DNA of 46,684 nucleotides from Folioceros fuciformis (GCA_049999805.1 JBNGIO010006108.1:1-46684), one strand, 5' to 3'; numbered from the stretch's first letter, positions 1 through 10,882 are shown. Notes: generated by a model from the letters alone, not told the origin. Numbers and translations: made by a program.

Positions 1-35
1 CCTGCTGCATTGCGATTTTCTGTCTCTGTGGAGTC

Positions 36-56
36 GAGTGAGTGAGTGAGTGAGTG
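36..56. repeat. GAGT-type tetranucleotide microsatellite
   Basis: A short run of GTGA/GAGT units lies about 185 bases upstream of the S40 start codon, probably in its 5' UTR or promoter. No function is claimed. Confidence 0.7.
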
Positions 57-239
57 GAATTGGCCAATTGCGTGTGGGATCTCCACACCCTGCCTGCTGG
101 CCGCGCTGCTCTCGGAGTCGCCTGAATTGTAGCGGCTCCCTGCTGTGCACGTGCGTCTGAGCATTGGCTGAGCGGTGCGTGGGACAGAGGGACACAGCAA
201 GCCTTCCAGTCTCAGTTTGAGGTACTTGGACCAGCGAAT

Positions 240-969
240 ATGAGCAGTGTGCGGCCAATTCCCAAGGCCACCAATTCCGGATGCGGGGCCCGGGACAAGG
301 GCTTCGCCGGCGGGAGCGGCACCGGCACCGGCGTCGGCAGCAGCAGCAGCAGCAGCGTGGTGATTGGTAACCTCATGGACAAGTTCCTGGGGACTTCCCT
401 CGGGGGGTCGTCTCCTTCGCCTACCGCCTACTCCCCGCTCAACGATGACTCCAGGGATGTTTTCGAGCTCAAGGAGGAGGACGTGTGGAACGCGGAGGAT
501 GGGCTGGACGACGGCGATACGGAGGATCCTCGATGCACTTTCGCTCCCGTGCTGGGAGCTGGGACCGGCGGGGGCCACGTCGCCGCCTCCTCTGATCTGG
601 ACATGGACATGGAAGCGGGGGATCCCTTTGACAGGTATCTGAGGGGGAGCGCTCACAGCCACGCGCACGGATCCGGATNNNNNNNNNNNNNNNNNNNNNN
701 NNNNNNNNNNNNNNNNNNNNNNNNNNNNNNNNNNNNNNNNNNNNNNNNNNNNNNNNNNNNNNNNNNNNNNNNNNNNNNAGGAGGAGGACGACGGTACCGG
801 CCGCAAGCATCGCCTCCACCCGCACGAGATTGTGGCTCGCGACTACGCACGCTCCCACGCGCGTGTCCTCAGTTTCTCCATGTGCGAGGGCGCCGGCCGC
901 ACTCTCAAGGGCCGCGACCTCCGCGAGGTCCGGAATTCTATTCTCCGTCGCACCGGCTTCCTGGAGTGA
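240..969 (+). CDS. Senescence regulator S40 family protein (DUF584), interrupted by an assembly gap
   Basis: Both ends of an S40/DUF584 protein are visible. The N-terminal half from the ATG at 240 is Ser/Gly-rich and carries the family's acidic motif ELKEEDVW. The C-terminal half (781-969) carries HPHEIVAR, then [19 protein letters not shown] and the end TGFLE before a TGA stop. This proline/histidine box plus [12 protein letters not shown]...TGF signature is diagnostic of S40, a plant family induced in senescence and stress and reported as nuclear in Arabidopsis. The N run at 679-778 sits inside the gene. The frame before it (240, 243...) and after it (781, 784...) differ by one base, so the gap length is a placeholder, not true length; this is not evidence of a frameshift. 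No intron is visible in the sequenced parts. Confidence 0.85.
679..778. other. Assembly gap (100 N) inside the S40 gene
   Basis: Exactly 100 N bases, the usual placeholder for a gap of unknown size. The coding frame does not match across it as written. Confidence 0.99.
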
Positions 970-2000
970 AAGCCCCTCCAGCCTGCCACCACTCTCAGTG
1001 CTTGCTCTCTACCTTGTTGAAAGGCTTTTAAATTTTGCATCGGCTGGGGAACGAGGACCCAGGACGTCGTGCTTCGCTCTGGAGCGGGATGGATCCTTTC
1101 TTTTCCTGACCTTTCCTTTGTCGGACTCGCGTCTTCTGCTTATAGCGCTTCAGTTTTGTTGCTCTCTTCTACCCCCTCTTTTTTTTTTGCCCTCAAGAAG
1201 ATGATGCTACCGTACGCGCACAAGCCCATCCATCGACTTCCAGCGGCGAGCAATGGCTTCTCCACCAACATCAACACCAACAGCGACAGCGACGGCGACG
1301 ACGGTGCCTGCATCATCCACGCACTTGTCTTGTCTTGCCTTGCCTTGCCTTGCCTGCCTTGTTGTTGTTAACAGCTTTGTCTCTCAAAGTTTTGAGTTCA
1401 GACTAGTTGTTTGTTTGCTTGCTTGCTTGCTTGCTGCCTTTGCAGAATGCTAGGCTTAGGTAGTTGAGACTTTTCAGAAATGGGACCATGGATGTCCCGG
1501 ACCCCGGAAGCGCTCCTCTCACTCCCCTATTTTGTGTACATATATATATGTCGAGCAAGCCTGTTACGTTACAGAGTCTTTGGTCCGCTTGTCCACGGTC
1601 CTTTGCTGTCCTGGATTCTCATGCTGGCATAGCTGCTCCTGTTTCTCGGCTTGCAACTGCCACTGCACTGCACTCCGGAGCCCTTGGCATCGTTTGCCTG
1701 CCTCTGCCACTCAGCCGTCGGAAATGCTCGTGAACAAGTAGGGGCGTGACGACTAGGAAGTCCGTAAGGCATGGTAGGGTAGGGAGCGTGTCAGATATCT
1801 GAGCTCTGCCAGCACCTGCTGTCAGCTTCTGAGCTCACTCGCCTATTCCTTTTCCTTTTTCTTTTTGGCCCCTGGATGCTCCCTGAGGATCCTGTTTTTT
1901 TAACATTCACTAAGCACGCACAAGCACTTACGGGTGACGAGTGTGGTATTTCTACCGGTGGAACACTGTACTTGTGACTGCTTCACTGGATGCCACGCGC
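970..2000 (+). other. S40 3' region with simple repeats
   Basis: No protein I recognise. Pyrimidine-rich, with CCTTG-type repeats near 1329-1360 and a TTGC/TTTG run near 1407-1434. A TGTACATATATATATG stretch near 1535 may lie in the 3' UTR. The short open frames here have no family features. Confidence 0.5.
1407..1434. repeat. (TTGC)n/(TTTG)n microsatellite
   Basis: Consecutive GTTT then GCTT units in the probable 3' UTR of the S40 gene. Confidence 0.75.
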
Positions 2001-5000
2001 TGCGTGCCGCGCGGGCTCCTGCGGTAGACCACCTTGTGAACGTCTCACAACGCCTCCACCCAATCCATACCCTGCTCCTCTCATTTTTGGATGGCTGCCG
2101 GTCCCGAGTGGACTGTGGAGGCATACATGACTTTGTGCTGTCACTGTGGAGTGTTTCAGGTAACGGTGTCAGACTTTCTCCTTGAGTTCCTTTCCAATGG
2201 CGTACATCCCTTTTGGCACGCTGCAAGGGTCGATGACGACGGGGCGATTAGTTGTTGTGCTCGCTGCTCATCAAGGTATGCGCCTTCAATCATGCTGCTC
2301 ACTTGGTCTGTGTAGCTTGCTTGCGCTTGTTGCTTGCCACAAGATTGCTCCGCATTACTGCATCAACACTTTCCTAGTTACCTCATGTGGCTATGTGGGT
2401 GGATGCTTCTGTCAGAAACTGCTACCATCCGCATCATGGGACAGGCCAATCAGGCTGAATAGGTTGCTCTTAAGAAAAAAAGGTGGAGCGGGCAGTGAGA
2501 AGTGTGTTCACATGTTAAGGTGCTGACCGTGGCATGCCTTGCTGGGATACTACTCGGAATGTCCGAAAAAAGAGCTCTGGGACGCTGCTGAAGGGTTGCA
2601 ATCCGGCGGCAGTGAAGGGCGTCGTCATGTGGGCTGACTGACTGTAGCCAACTTCGCCTATGACATCGTGGTTTTCTGCCCATGGAGCTGGACGTGCCAG
2701 CGATTATATTTGCTCATGTGATGTTAAGGAAAAGGTCTTCTGCCTGTTTCCCCTGCTGCCAGCGCTGTTTCAGGTTGAGTCGTGGTTCAGGACACAGTGT
2801 TACGTGTGCACGGCATGATCAGCAGGCCAGAGTTACCGAAGAGTGTGATGAGCAGGCTTTGCCTTGTGAGGTTCAAGTAACACACTACCATTACTTGGTT
2901 GCATACCAAACGTATTGAGCCCCAAGAACATGAGAAGTGCTGCGACAATTGAGTGAGTGATCCACGAGCGGGATATTTGCGGGTACGCTGTTCTCACCTT
3001 CCATTGTAGAGGGACACTGAATGCTGACTTGCCAGGCACTACAATTGCCGTGACATTGGACTTCATCCATGACTGGGATATCCGCAGCGAAGCTGGTATC
3101 AGCTTCCACTGTAGAGGGACGAGTAATGATGGCTTGCCAGCCACAAACCATGAAGGGCACTTTGAGGTCAACTACGCGGATACGCTTTCGGTGAGGAGCG
3201 TACACTGGTAGCGTTTTATGTGGACAACAGAAGACACTGATCGTAAACTCTATTGATAACAGCTACAATGGAGTCCAATCAGGAGGTCATGGACAGCAAC
3301 AGAGACCGGTTGTGTGATCTAAGGATAAAGGCTACGTCTTTCATCTCAATGACCTTGGTCTGGATGTGGCACCCAGGGTATCGAGTTTGCTGCAAGACAG
3401 ATATGCCCAGACTTGTGAAGCTGTAGCCAAGTTTGACCTAGCTCCGAGCTGTTCAAGGAGAGCTGTGAGCAAACACACGTGCTGAGCCACTCACGCAGGC
3501 GATCAAAAATCGGCTTTCGCAAGCCAAGGAGAGTGATCAGAGCACTGTAAGGCAAGTTCTATGGTTGTATCATGACTGTAGATGTGTACCGAGAGGCAGC
3601 ACATGCGGCTGACATTATGGTCAGACGTGAATACCATACCTCAGGCCTATCATGCAACTACTTCATCACCACTTTCGGAGTTCATTTTTACTCTGGTGTC
3701 AGGCTTGTTCCTCTCATTGTGCTGCTTGCGTTCGTTCCGAACAGTAGTTCAATCCCTCGGTACTTGCCCCCCACCCCTGGCTAATTCCGTCGTCCTGACT
3801 TTGATGTGAAGGAGGAATGACTGGCTCAAGGACTTGGGCACGGCTTCCTCCACTAACAACAAAATCTCGGTGAGTACCTGTTGTGTACTGCCCCCTTCAA
3901 ACCTGGCAAGCTAGCATCCCTCGTCACTGTAGAGAAGACCCAATCAGGTCCCAATGCGGACCAATTGCGTCCCAGCCTGGATTGCATATCTGTGTTGTCC
4001 ATTACAGGCTGTGCGTGTGTTCAAAACCATAAACGGGTATAACCCTCGTTCTCCCAGGGAGCTAGCTGCTGTAGCCAATGCTGCCCGCTGTATAAGGGTG
4101 CACAAAACTATATCGCTGGTTTCACACAACACCTTTTTCTATTTCTACCCCCTTGGCATCGGTGGGGACAAAACTCAAAATTTCACCAACCCTTCTCTTC
4201 GCAAGAAGTCCTGTGGCGACTAATCACGAAGCTAATTTGTGGGTGCAACTTCTACACCCGAAGTCAAGGCCGTTCAACCAGAAACATTGGAGTGAACAAA
4301 GTTGGATGCCTGACGATCGGTCTGTTTGGTCCCGATGGGAGTCGTACGAATTCGCAATTGGTGGGCATGGGTGGCCGTGTCGTTGCTTGACTCTAGTGTG
4401 ACAATGCCAATTTGTGTCGGGAAAAGCCGAGTACATATGATCAATCGACAGGAAACCATGTATGTCATAGCTAGCGACCTCATGATCGGTTGCATTCGGC
4501 AAGCGTACTTCAGCTATGGCGGTGGCGGGACTGCCTCGGGCGGCGGGACGAGGCTCACGATAGCGAAAAGAATGCCGAAGGAAACGTAAGGAAGCACGAA
4601 GGGGAAGGAATCAACAATGCGAATATGCTGGGAACAAAAAAGCACGCGTAACACGTCCAGCCTCCAGTTCATTCCGACGGTCTGAGCTTCTCCAAGTTGC
4701 GGAAAGATCAGGCCCGAAGGAACCCGGAACAAGTCAAGCCGGGTGTACGAAGCTAGATAGTGTCAGAAACATGGCAAGGTCCAAAAGTGAGATACAGTGA
4801 TGACTTGTTACCGAATTTGCCCCCGGGATCGGTATATGCCGACGGTGCATAAATGCCCCGTCCTGCCTCAGAGGAGAATGGAGCACACTCACCCGTGAGC
4901 CCGGCATTCTGAGTTGGTCAGGAGTCAGGTACCTCGCTTCCCTCTGTTCTCTTGGACGCTAGCACGGACAAGTCGATGATGTTACTTTTGTCTTGCCTGT

Positions 5001-5161
5001 CGAAAAGTTCAAGTTCCTGCTCTTGAATTGGGGAATTTTAATCGTGTGGAGATGAGGCGACCATTCTGTGCGCTTGATGAGGGGGAGGAAAATTTTGATG
5101 CTCGCGCTGGAGCTTGTCTCCGATTCACACGCAGTCCTGTGATTTTGCAGGTCGGTGTGAA
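2001..5161. other. Intergenic stretch, no supportable gene
   Basis: I read both strands for spliced or unspliced genes and found no recognisable domain. The longest open frames (about 110 codons, minus strand near 1900-2226 and 2833-3171) have no homology I can name. The one structured element is the 105-base tandem duplication listed separately. A spliced non-coding RNA or poorly conserved gene cannot be excluded. Confidence 0.5.
2957..3166. repeat. Diverged 105-base tandem duplication
   Basis: Two adjacent units, about 2957-3061 and 3062-3166, align without a net shift. For example GGATATTTGCGG at 2971 matches GGATATCCGCAG at 3076, and GTAGAGGGAC at 3006 matches 3111, both exactly 105 bases apart. 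The unit equals 35 codons, so frames persist through both copies: the plus strand has a shared FHCRGT motif and the minus strand a shared VPLQWK motif. The copies differ at many positions, so the duplication is not recent. Coding status is unknown. Confidence 0.75.
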
Positions 5162-7248
5162 ATGGCTCTCCTTCTATGGCTTGGGTTGGGTGTGCTTTTG
5201 GCGCTGCAAGTGTGCGATGCCGGACATACCAGCCGGTATGTCCGGAGGCTGGCGGAGTCCGAAGATCTGCCGCTGGACAGCCCTTACTTTGCTGTGCCGC
5301 CTGGATACAACGCGCCTCAACAGGTGAACGCTTCGGAACAGTTGCCAAATTTTGAAGTCATTTTTACTTTTACAGGTGCGGACTTCGCTCAATCTGCTCC
5401 ACACTGTTCTGAAATTCAAGGTGCATATCACACAAGGAGACCATGACGGCAAGGCTGTGATTGTCTCCTGGATCACGCCGTCCGAGGCCGGAGAAAGCGT
5501 GGTGCTCTACGGGTTGAGCAAGGGTAGTTACCCATACAAGGCCAAGGGCAAGTACACCTGGTACACCTACTACAACTATACATCCGGATACATCCATCAT
5601 GTGACAATACGAAATCTAAAGGTTATGGATCTATCTCCTTGCCCCTGTACTCTGAGCTTGCTATGGTCATACATGCCACTGTTCATTGGTGTTGGACGTT
5701 TTGTCACTCTGAGCCATGTGTGCGTGTTTGCTGCTGACAGGCTTCCGCGAGGTATTACTACAAAATTGGTGAAGGATCGTCTGCTAGGGAGTTTTGGTTT
5801 GATACTCCTCCAGAGCTGAATCCGGACGCTGCCTACACGTTTGGTGTGATAGGTGAGGGACCTTTCCGAGCTTAGATTCCAGATCCCAGCACACCTCTGC
5901 CCGCAGTGCTTCCTGGGGAATGCAGTTCCCTTGCTCACACCACCTTTGCTCGGGTCTGATGGCAGGAGACTTGGGGCAGACCTACGATTCTGCAACAACC
6001 CTGGAACATTACTTGCAAAGTAGTGGCAAGACTGTTCTCTTTGTTGGAGACCTGTCGTATGCTGACAACTACGATTTTGATGACGGAAACAGGTGGGATA
6101 CATGGGGCCGTCTCGTGGAGCGCAGCACCGCGTATCAGCCCTGGATATGGACTGCTGGTAACCATGAGATTGAGTACCACCCAGAATATGTAAGTATTGA
6201 TTTCAAGGGCCTCCTGAACTTCACAATCTTCACTTCATGAGAACGTCCTCACCGGGTCCTGTACGTTGGGCTTTTGTTCAGAATGAGGTAAAAGCCTTCA
6301 AGCCCTATCTGCATCGGTTCCATGTGCCCTTCAAAGCTTCCCAAAGCAGTTCCAGTTTGTGGTATTCCGTCCGACGAGCATCAGCTCACATAATAGTGCT
6401 CTCGTCTTACTCCGGGTTCGGTGAGTTTCTCCCCCCTGTTAGCCTGTGATTTCGATCCGTTGTTCCCACAGACTTCGTTGTGACTTGAATCGTGGTCTGC
6501 AGCCCGTTACACCCCGCAATGGAAGTGGCTTCAGATCGAGTTCACCAAGGTTAACCGAACTGTGACACCATGGCTCATCGTCCTTCTACACTCCCCTTGG
6601 TACAACAGCAATACCTACCACTACTTGGAAGGAGAACCCATGCGCGTTCAGCTGGAGGCTTGGGTCGTGCAGTACAAGGTCGACGTAGTATATGCAGGTC
6701 ACGTGCACGCCTATGAGAGGACGGTAAACATTTCCAACTCAAATTTAGAACTTAGAATCCGAGTATGTCGCAGCAGCTGATGTATTCTGATAGACAGGTT
6801 AATGGTGTTTCACAGAAAGCCTTACGGTATCTCCCCCGCATGTGCAGAACCGAATTTCCAATATACTTTACAACATCACAAATGGTCTGTGCACCCCGGT
6901 AGCAGATGAATCTGCTCCGGTGTACGTTACCATAGGGGATGGTGGTAACAAGGAAGGACTTGCAGCCAAGTAAGTTGCCCTTGGGGCATTAGAACTTGAA
7001 AGGGCTTGATGTGTACTTGAGGTGAAATTTCTGACTGTTGCTCTCAACTGTGCAGCTTCACAGAACCTCAACCGGACTACTCAGCTTTCAGGGAGGCCAG
7101 CTTCGGGTATGCCATTTTGGATATCAAAAACAAAACGCATGCCCTTCACTCGTGGCATCGCAATCAAGACGGAGAGGCTGTCACTGCAGACTCAGCCTGG
7201 TTGATCAACAGATATTGGGCTTCGCAAGATCCGGCCCTCGATAGCTAG
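5162..7248 (+). CDS. PAP: Purple acid phosphatase (plant high-molecular-weight type), secreted
   Basis: My model joins eight exons: 5162-5323, 5421-5621, 5741-5852, 5966-6189, 6282-6420, 6503-6723, 6848-6969 and 7056-7248, giving about 457 residues, normal for the plant 55 kDa class. It starts with a hydrophobic signal peptide ([16 protein letters not shown]) and then an N-terminal fibronectin-like domain containing PPGYNAPQQ and VSWITPSE. All five metallophosphatase blocks that bind the Fe(III)/divalent metal centre are present in order: GDLG, GDLSY, GNHE, VLLH and GHVH. The family hydrolyses phosphate monoesters and anhydrides at acid pH in the wall, apoplast or vacuole, often during phosphate scavenging. 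All junctions are GT-AG and keep frame, and no catalytic residue is missing, so it looks functional. The exact subgroup (PAP10/12/26-like) is not settled. Confidence 0.93.
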
Positions 7249-7584
7249 AGGGGTTGATAACCTGCGCAAGAGACATGGATTATGTGTTTGGCAATGTTAA
7301 CCCGTAAGCTTTGAATAAGTTTGACACTGCTTTGAGAAAATGAGCCTTCACCAGGGTCTCATTTTCTCCGACGCAGTGCCACCGGTTTCTGCGCAAGGTC
7401 AATGATCCCTTCGTTCAGATGTCCTTGTTTGTGTAAGGAGTGGAGGAGCGCAAAAGAAGATTTGTGGCTTCAACCTCGACCGTAGAGTTTTCAAAACAGC
7501 TCCTCATCCTTTCCATTCGTCCCATCTGCTAGCAACCGACAAATCTGATTCACCCCTGCTGGACTGCAGCAGCCCGTGCATTCT
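7249..7584 (+). other. PAP 3' UTR / intergenic
   Basis: No open frame of note. It probably contains the phosphatase 3' UTR. Confidence 0.5.
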
Positions 7585-7589
7585 TTAAC

Positions 7590-7960
7590 ACTTCAGAATT
7601 CGGCCGAACGCAAGGCCATATCCCTGACACCCCGCTGGCAGTATGCTTACAATTAACTGCCGTTCCTGTGTGCTGCGCGCTTTCAATGCCGTTTGTCCTC
7701 GGATCAGCCCAGCGTATGATCCAATCCTGTTACCCACTACACCACAATCCACTGGAGATGCTTTCACAACACCCTCACCTGCAGTCTTCCTGCTCTCGCA
7801 CCTTGCTTTCTTGCTCACCAAAGAGGTGCCGACCAACACATCTGCCTCAAACCCTTTGGCCGTAGGCGCGGCCTAAGTTGTCTTCCCCCTCACAGGATCT
7901 CCACCCCCGCACTTCACGAGGACACACCACTCCGTCTCTTCAAGTATGCTGCAAGCTTGC
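7590..7960 (-). pseudogene. Decayed fragment of a PPR gene
   Basis: On the minus strand the stretch 7876 to about 7700 reads like a PPR repeat: RFEADVLVGTSLVSKKARC compares with the usual F-SD-FVGTSLVSMYAKCGS. It is followed by a VV...SYAGLIRG block where VVSWNAMI-AY is expected, and further on by SILPAGCQGYGLAFGR where SVLKACGSL-A-GR is expected. The DNA also resembles the intact PPR gene at 18370-18500 of this window (for example GCCGACCAACACATCTGC against GCTACCAACAAATGCATC). Diagnostic residues are lost and stops surround it, so I read it as a relic. The boundaries are approximate. Confidence 0.6.
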
Positions 7961-8189
7961 AAATCCGCCCATCTCACTCACCGCTTACCACTTGCATTTG
8001 GGGGTACACCTTGCTCACCGTGCAATCAGCAGACTCCTCCACTGCATCAGGCTGGGGAGTCCTACCACGAGCTGCTGCTTCCATTTCCACCAAAGCCTCA
8101 GATTTGGCAACGCCCTTCCTTTCCCCATCCAGTGCTTGCTTTCCAGTTCCTAGGCTCGGTCTCGACAATATCCAGAGAAATCTTTCGAT
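7961..8189. other. Intergenic, no clear feature
   Basis: Mixed-composition sequence between the PPR relic and the AT-rich island. It may include more decayed PPR sequence, but I see no diagnostic motif. Confidence 0.35.
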
Positions 8190-9293
8190 TGGAATATCAT
8201 ATGTAACATTACTGCATTTGGCATTAGCAAATTTATTAGGTTATGTACAAATCCACTAATTGCTACTACTATCAGGATTTGCCTCTGTTTATATATTTAA
8301 TAGTTCATAAAAGAGAGAAGATAAATCAACCACAAGACAATCTAGTACATGTTCAATTAACTATGTGTTTGACTTAATAGAAGTTCACATAAATAATGGG
8401 TGATACCACATCATAGAAACTTTATGATATAAAAAATATTCTTGAATTCTATTTTATAATTGAATCAACACTGAGATAAGGAGTTATGCACTTGATCTAG
8501 GTCCTTCGTGGACTATTTTTTTCATAGTGGAACCTTTATTTTAATTATATTAAATGAAAACTATTTAATATTATTAAATTTTATTTTCAAAAAAATATAA
8601 AATTAAAATATAAAGTTATTTTAAAATATTTGTTTTATTATTCCTCTCAATTTAATTTAATTTATATCCAGCTAGGGAAGCACAATAGAATAGAGATGGC
8701 AAAAGAAAGAAACTCAAGATATTTCATATTCAATATGTATGAATATATTAAAAAAAATAATGTATACATATTTATTGTGTAACATTGTCTAAGTTAAAAG
8801 GTACTTTTTTGTCTTGACATAATAGATATTTACAACAATTGTGACATTGGCCGTTTGCGCCTCTTGTTTGGTGCCTTGGTCTAAGTGGTTTGTCTCGGCA
8901 ATGGGTAAATGAGTTTTTATATATATATAGTTAAGTTCAAATTAAGTCATCATGTCTCACATTGTAAGGAAACATTTCTCTTCATCTTCATATAGGATAA
9001 CTCTTATGTAATTTAATGCATGCATATTTTGGATTAAGTAACTTCTTATGCATATAACTTTAATAATGATTTAATTTATACAGTATGGAACAAAATAGGA
9101 AAATGATTCACCCTAAGGCTAAGGAAGTTAAGGAATCCTACCTTAGATGATTGGTCGATTTTGTTCAGTTTGAATAGAGTACATTGTACATATATCCATC
9201 ACTCATCTAGCGCTATCACAAACTCTTGCCTTCGTTCCGTTTGGCTATATTCTCAAGTCAAGATATGAGCAAAGTAGGGTGTGGAATGATAGC
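8190..9293. other. AT-rich island, possible transposon-derived insertion
   Basis: Base composition changes sharply near 8190 from balanced to strongly A+T. The stretch 8530-8650 is almost all A/T. No open reading frame, terminal inverted repeat or long terminal repeat is visible. The composition contrast with both flanks suggests inserted or repeat-derived DNA; the source (old retroelement, satellite junction, organelle DNA) is unresolved. Confidence 0.55.
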
Positions 9294-9749
9294 AAGGTGT
9301 GGTGCTTTCCAGCTCTCATACCCTAATCTTTGGAGAGCAAAGTGTGGCGCTCTCAAAATCTAGTACAGCGGATGTTCCACGCCCAACCTTCAGAGAGACC
9401 AAAGTGCTGTGCTTCCCACATCTTGTATCTCGACAATGGAAAGACTGTAGAGTTGTGTTTTCTAGATCTTGTACCCTGACATTGGAATCCTTTGTGCCAA
9501 AGTGTTGTGTTCTCTAAGTCTTGTACATCGACATAGGAATTCTTTGAGTCAAGGTGCTGTGTTCTTCGAGTTAGGTGCGCTAGCCCCTGGATTGTGCCAA
9601 GGTGGTGTATCCTCTAGGTCTTGTACATCGACATCAGAATTCTTTGTGCTAGGGTGCTGTGTTTTCCGAGTCTTGTGTGCTAGCCCCTGGATTGTGCCAA
9701 GGTGTTGTGTCCTCTAGGCCTTGTCCGCCAACCCTTGATCCTGTGTGTC
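9294..9749. repeat. Tandem satellite with A/B higher-order structure (100-base period)
   Basis: About nine degenerate units of 48-55 bases start at 9294, 9349, 9401, 9449, 9499, 9551, 9599, 9651 and 9699. Each begins AA(A/G)GTG(C/T)TGTG. From 9499 the units alternate. A-type units (52 bases, containing CTTGTACATCGACAT) start at 9499, 9599 and 9699. B-type units (48 bases, containing GCTAGCCCCTGGATTGTGCC) start at 9551 and 9651. A plus B is exactly 100 bases, so a dimer was amplified after the monomers diverged. Upstream units are more diverged. Confidence 0.85.
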
Positions 9750-10354
9750 AAACTATGATGAATATTATTCTCTTGTCTTTGCCAAATTGTGTCAGTTAGG
9801 ATTCTTTCTCTTCTCTAGAAGATGATGGATTCTGGGGTTGGATACTATGAGACCCTGGGATGTCCTTGGCAGGGTGAGTTATATAGACTATATTTGAACT
9901 AATCTTAGAAAGAAATTGAAAAAGGAGTGCATGATGAGTTTGGTTCGCATTCCTTCTGAAAGGAAGACATGAGATTATACTTGATAGGTAGTGTCAAGCA
10001 CAAATAGTTATTGCTTTTCTTGCCTTCCATGACTTCCTGGTGTTGTGAAACCAGCTCCAATTCCCTCTCCTAACTTAATCTTGGATATACGTCTGGGTTA
10101 CATAAACAATAGTAAGTTCGCCCTTGAGGGCATTTGCCTCGCAAGTCGCTTTAAAAGAGTGCCAGGTCTTGAGGAGCCGAGAGAAAATCATGTAGGTTGC
10201 GGGGATCTCAGTCTGTTTTTCTATGGCACACACTTTGGGCACGCGGTTGGATGCAAGATGATAATGCTGTGCCAATTGTTTCCGTGAAATCTATCATGCA
10301 TCTTGATGTGATTGTTGAGGTGATGTCTTTCAGGTGTGGGATTAAGGCGCAGCA
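9750..10354. other. Repeat flank and 5' region of the homeobox gene
   Basis: AT-leaning sequence to about 10090, then balanced. A polypyrimidine/CAG site at about 10333 (TGATGTCTTTCAG followed by GTGTGGG) could be the acceptor of a 5' UTR intron of the homeobox gene. No coding feature is recognised. Confidence 0.4.
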
Positions 10355-10882
10355 ATGGGAGGACCTGTCGAAAGCAAGCCACCACAGGAAACCAAGACTC
10401 TCCCGGTGGGGCCAGTCATGACCAGAGAGCAGCTGGACACATTGCGTCGGCAGATTTCAACATATGCCACCCTGTGCAGCCAGCTTGTGGAACTACGCCG
10501 CAAGGCCAACCCTGAGCGAGATGTCCCGTCCGGCACGACTACCATGGCTACCACCAGTTCCAAGGACAAGGGCAAGCGGCGCTGGGCTCCTAGCCAAAAG
10601 CAGCTCCAGACTCTCAAGAGGATTTTCAAAGAAGTCGGTGGCACTCCGGCTCGTCAGGGAATCCGGGAGATAGCTGCTGATCTTAGCAAGTACGGTCCGA
10701 TTAATGAGTCTAACGTCTACAATTGGTTTCAAAATCGGAAAGCTAGAGCTAAGAAAGCTCTTGGGAGTCGCAGGAGGAAGAGGTTTCAGCAGGATGACTT
10801 AGCCGCAATGCATCACCAGCAGGATACAGCAGCAGGACAGGCTGATAGGGGCGAGCCCGCTCGACCAGATGCGGGGCTGTAG
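10355..10882 (+). CDS. WOX: WUSCHEL-related homeobox protein, WOX13 (ancient/T1) type
   Basis: A 175-residue single-exon frame. Residues about 22-48 carry the stretch VMTREQLDTLRRQ..YATLC.QLVEL, which is typical of the WOX13 clade. Residues about 75-137 form the homeodomain: RRWAPSQKQLQTL in helix 1, an enlarged loop (SKYGPINESNVYNWFQNRKAR) and the recognition helix WFQNRKARAKK. The enlarged loop and YNWFQN are WOX hallmarks. There is no WUS box (TLPLFP), as expected outside the WUS clade. A basic tail (SRRRKR) may act as nuclear localisation signal. WOX13-type proteins act as transcription factors in cell fate, regeneration and zygote development. The first helix is unusual for the clade (KRIFKEVGGTPARQ). 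A 3' intron hiding a longer C-terminus is possible, but the frame ends cleanly. Confidence 0.88.
   Translation: MGGPVESKPPQETKTLPVGPVMTREQLDTLRRQISTYATLCSQLVELRRKANPERDVPSGTTTMATTSSKDKGKRRWAPSQKQLQTLKRIFKEVGGTPARQGIREIAADLSKYGPINESNVYNWFQNRKARAKKALGSRRRKRFQQDDLAAMHHQQDTAAGQADRGEPARPDAGL

Noticed and set aside
5597-6103. 168-codon minus-strand frame across the phosphatase
   Set aside because: Antisense to well-supported PAP exons and introns.
9294-9749. CRISPR-like array
   Set aside because: Units are contiguous and degenerate with no unique spacers, and the genome is eukaryotic.
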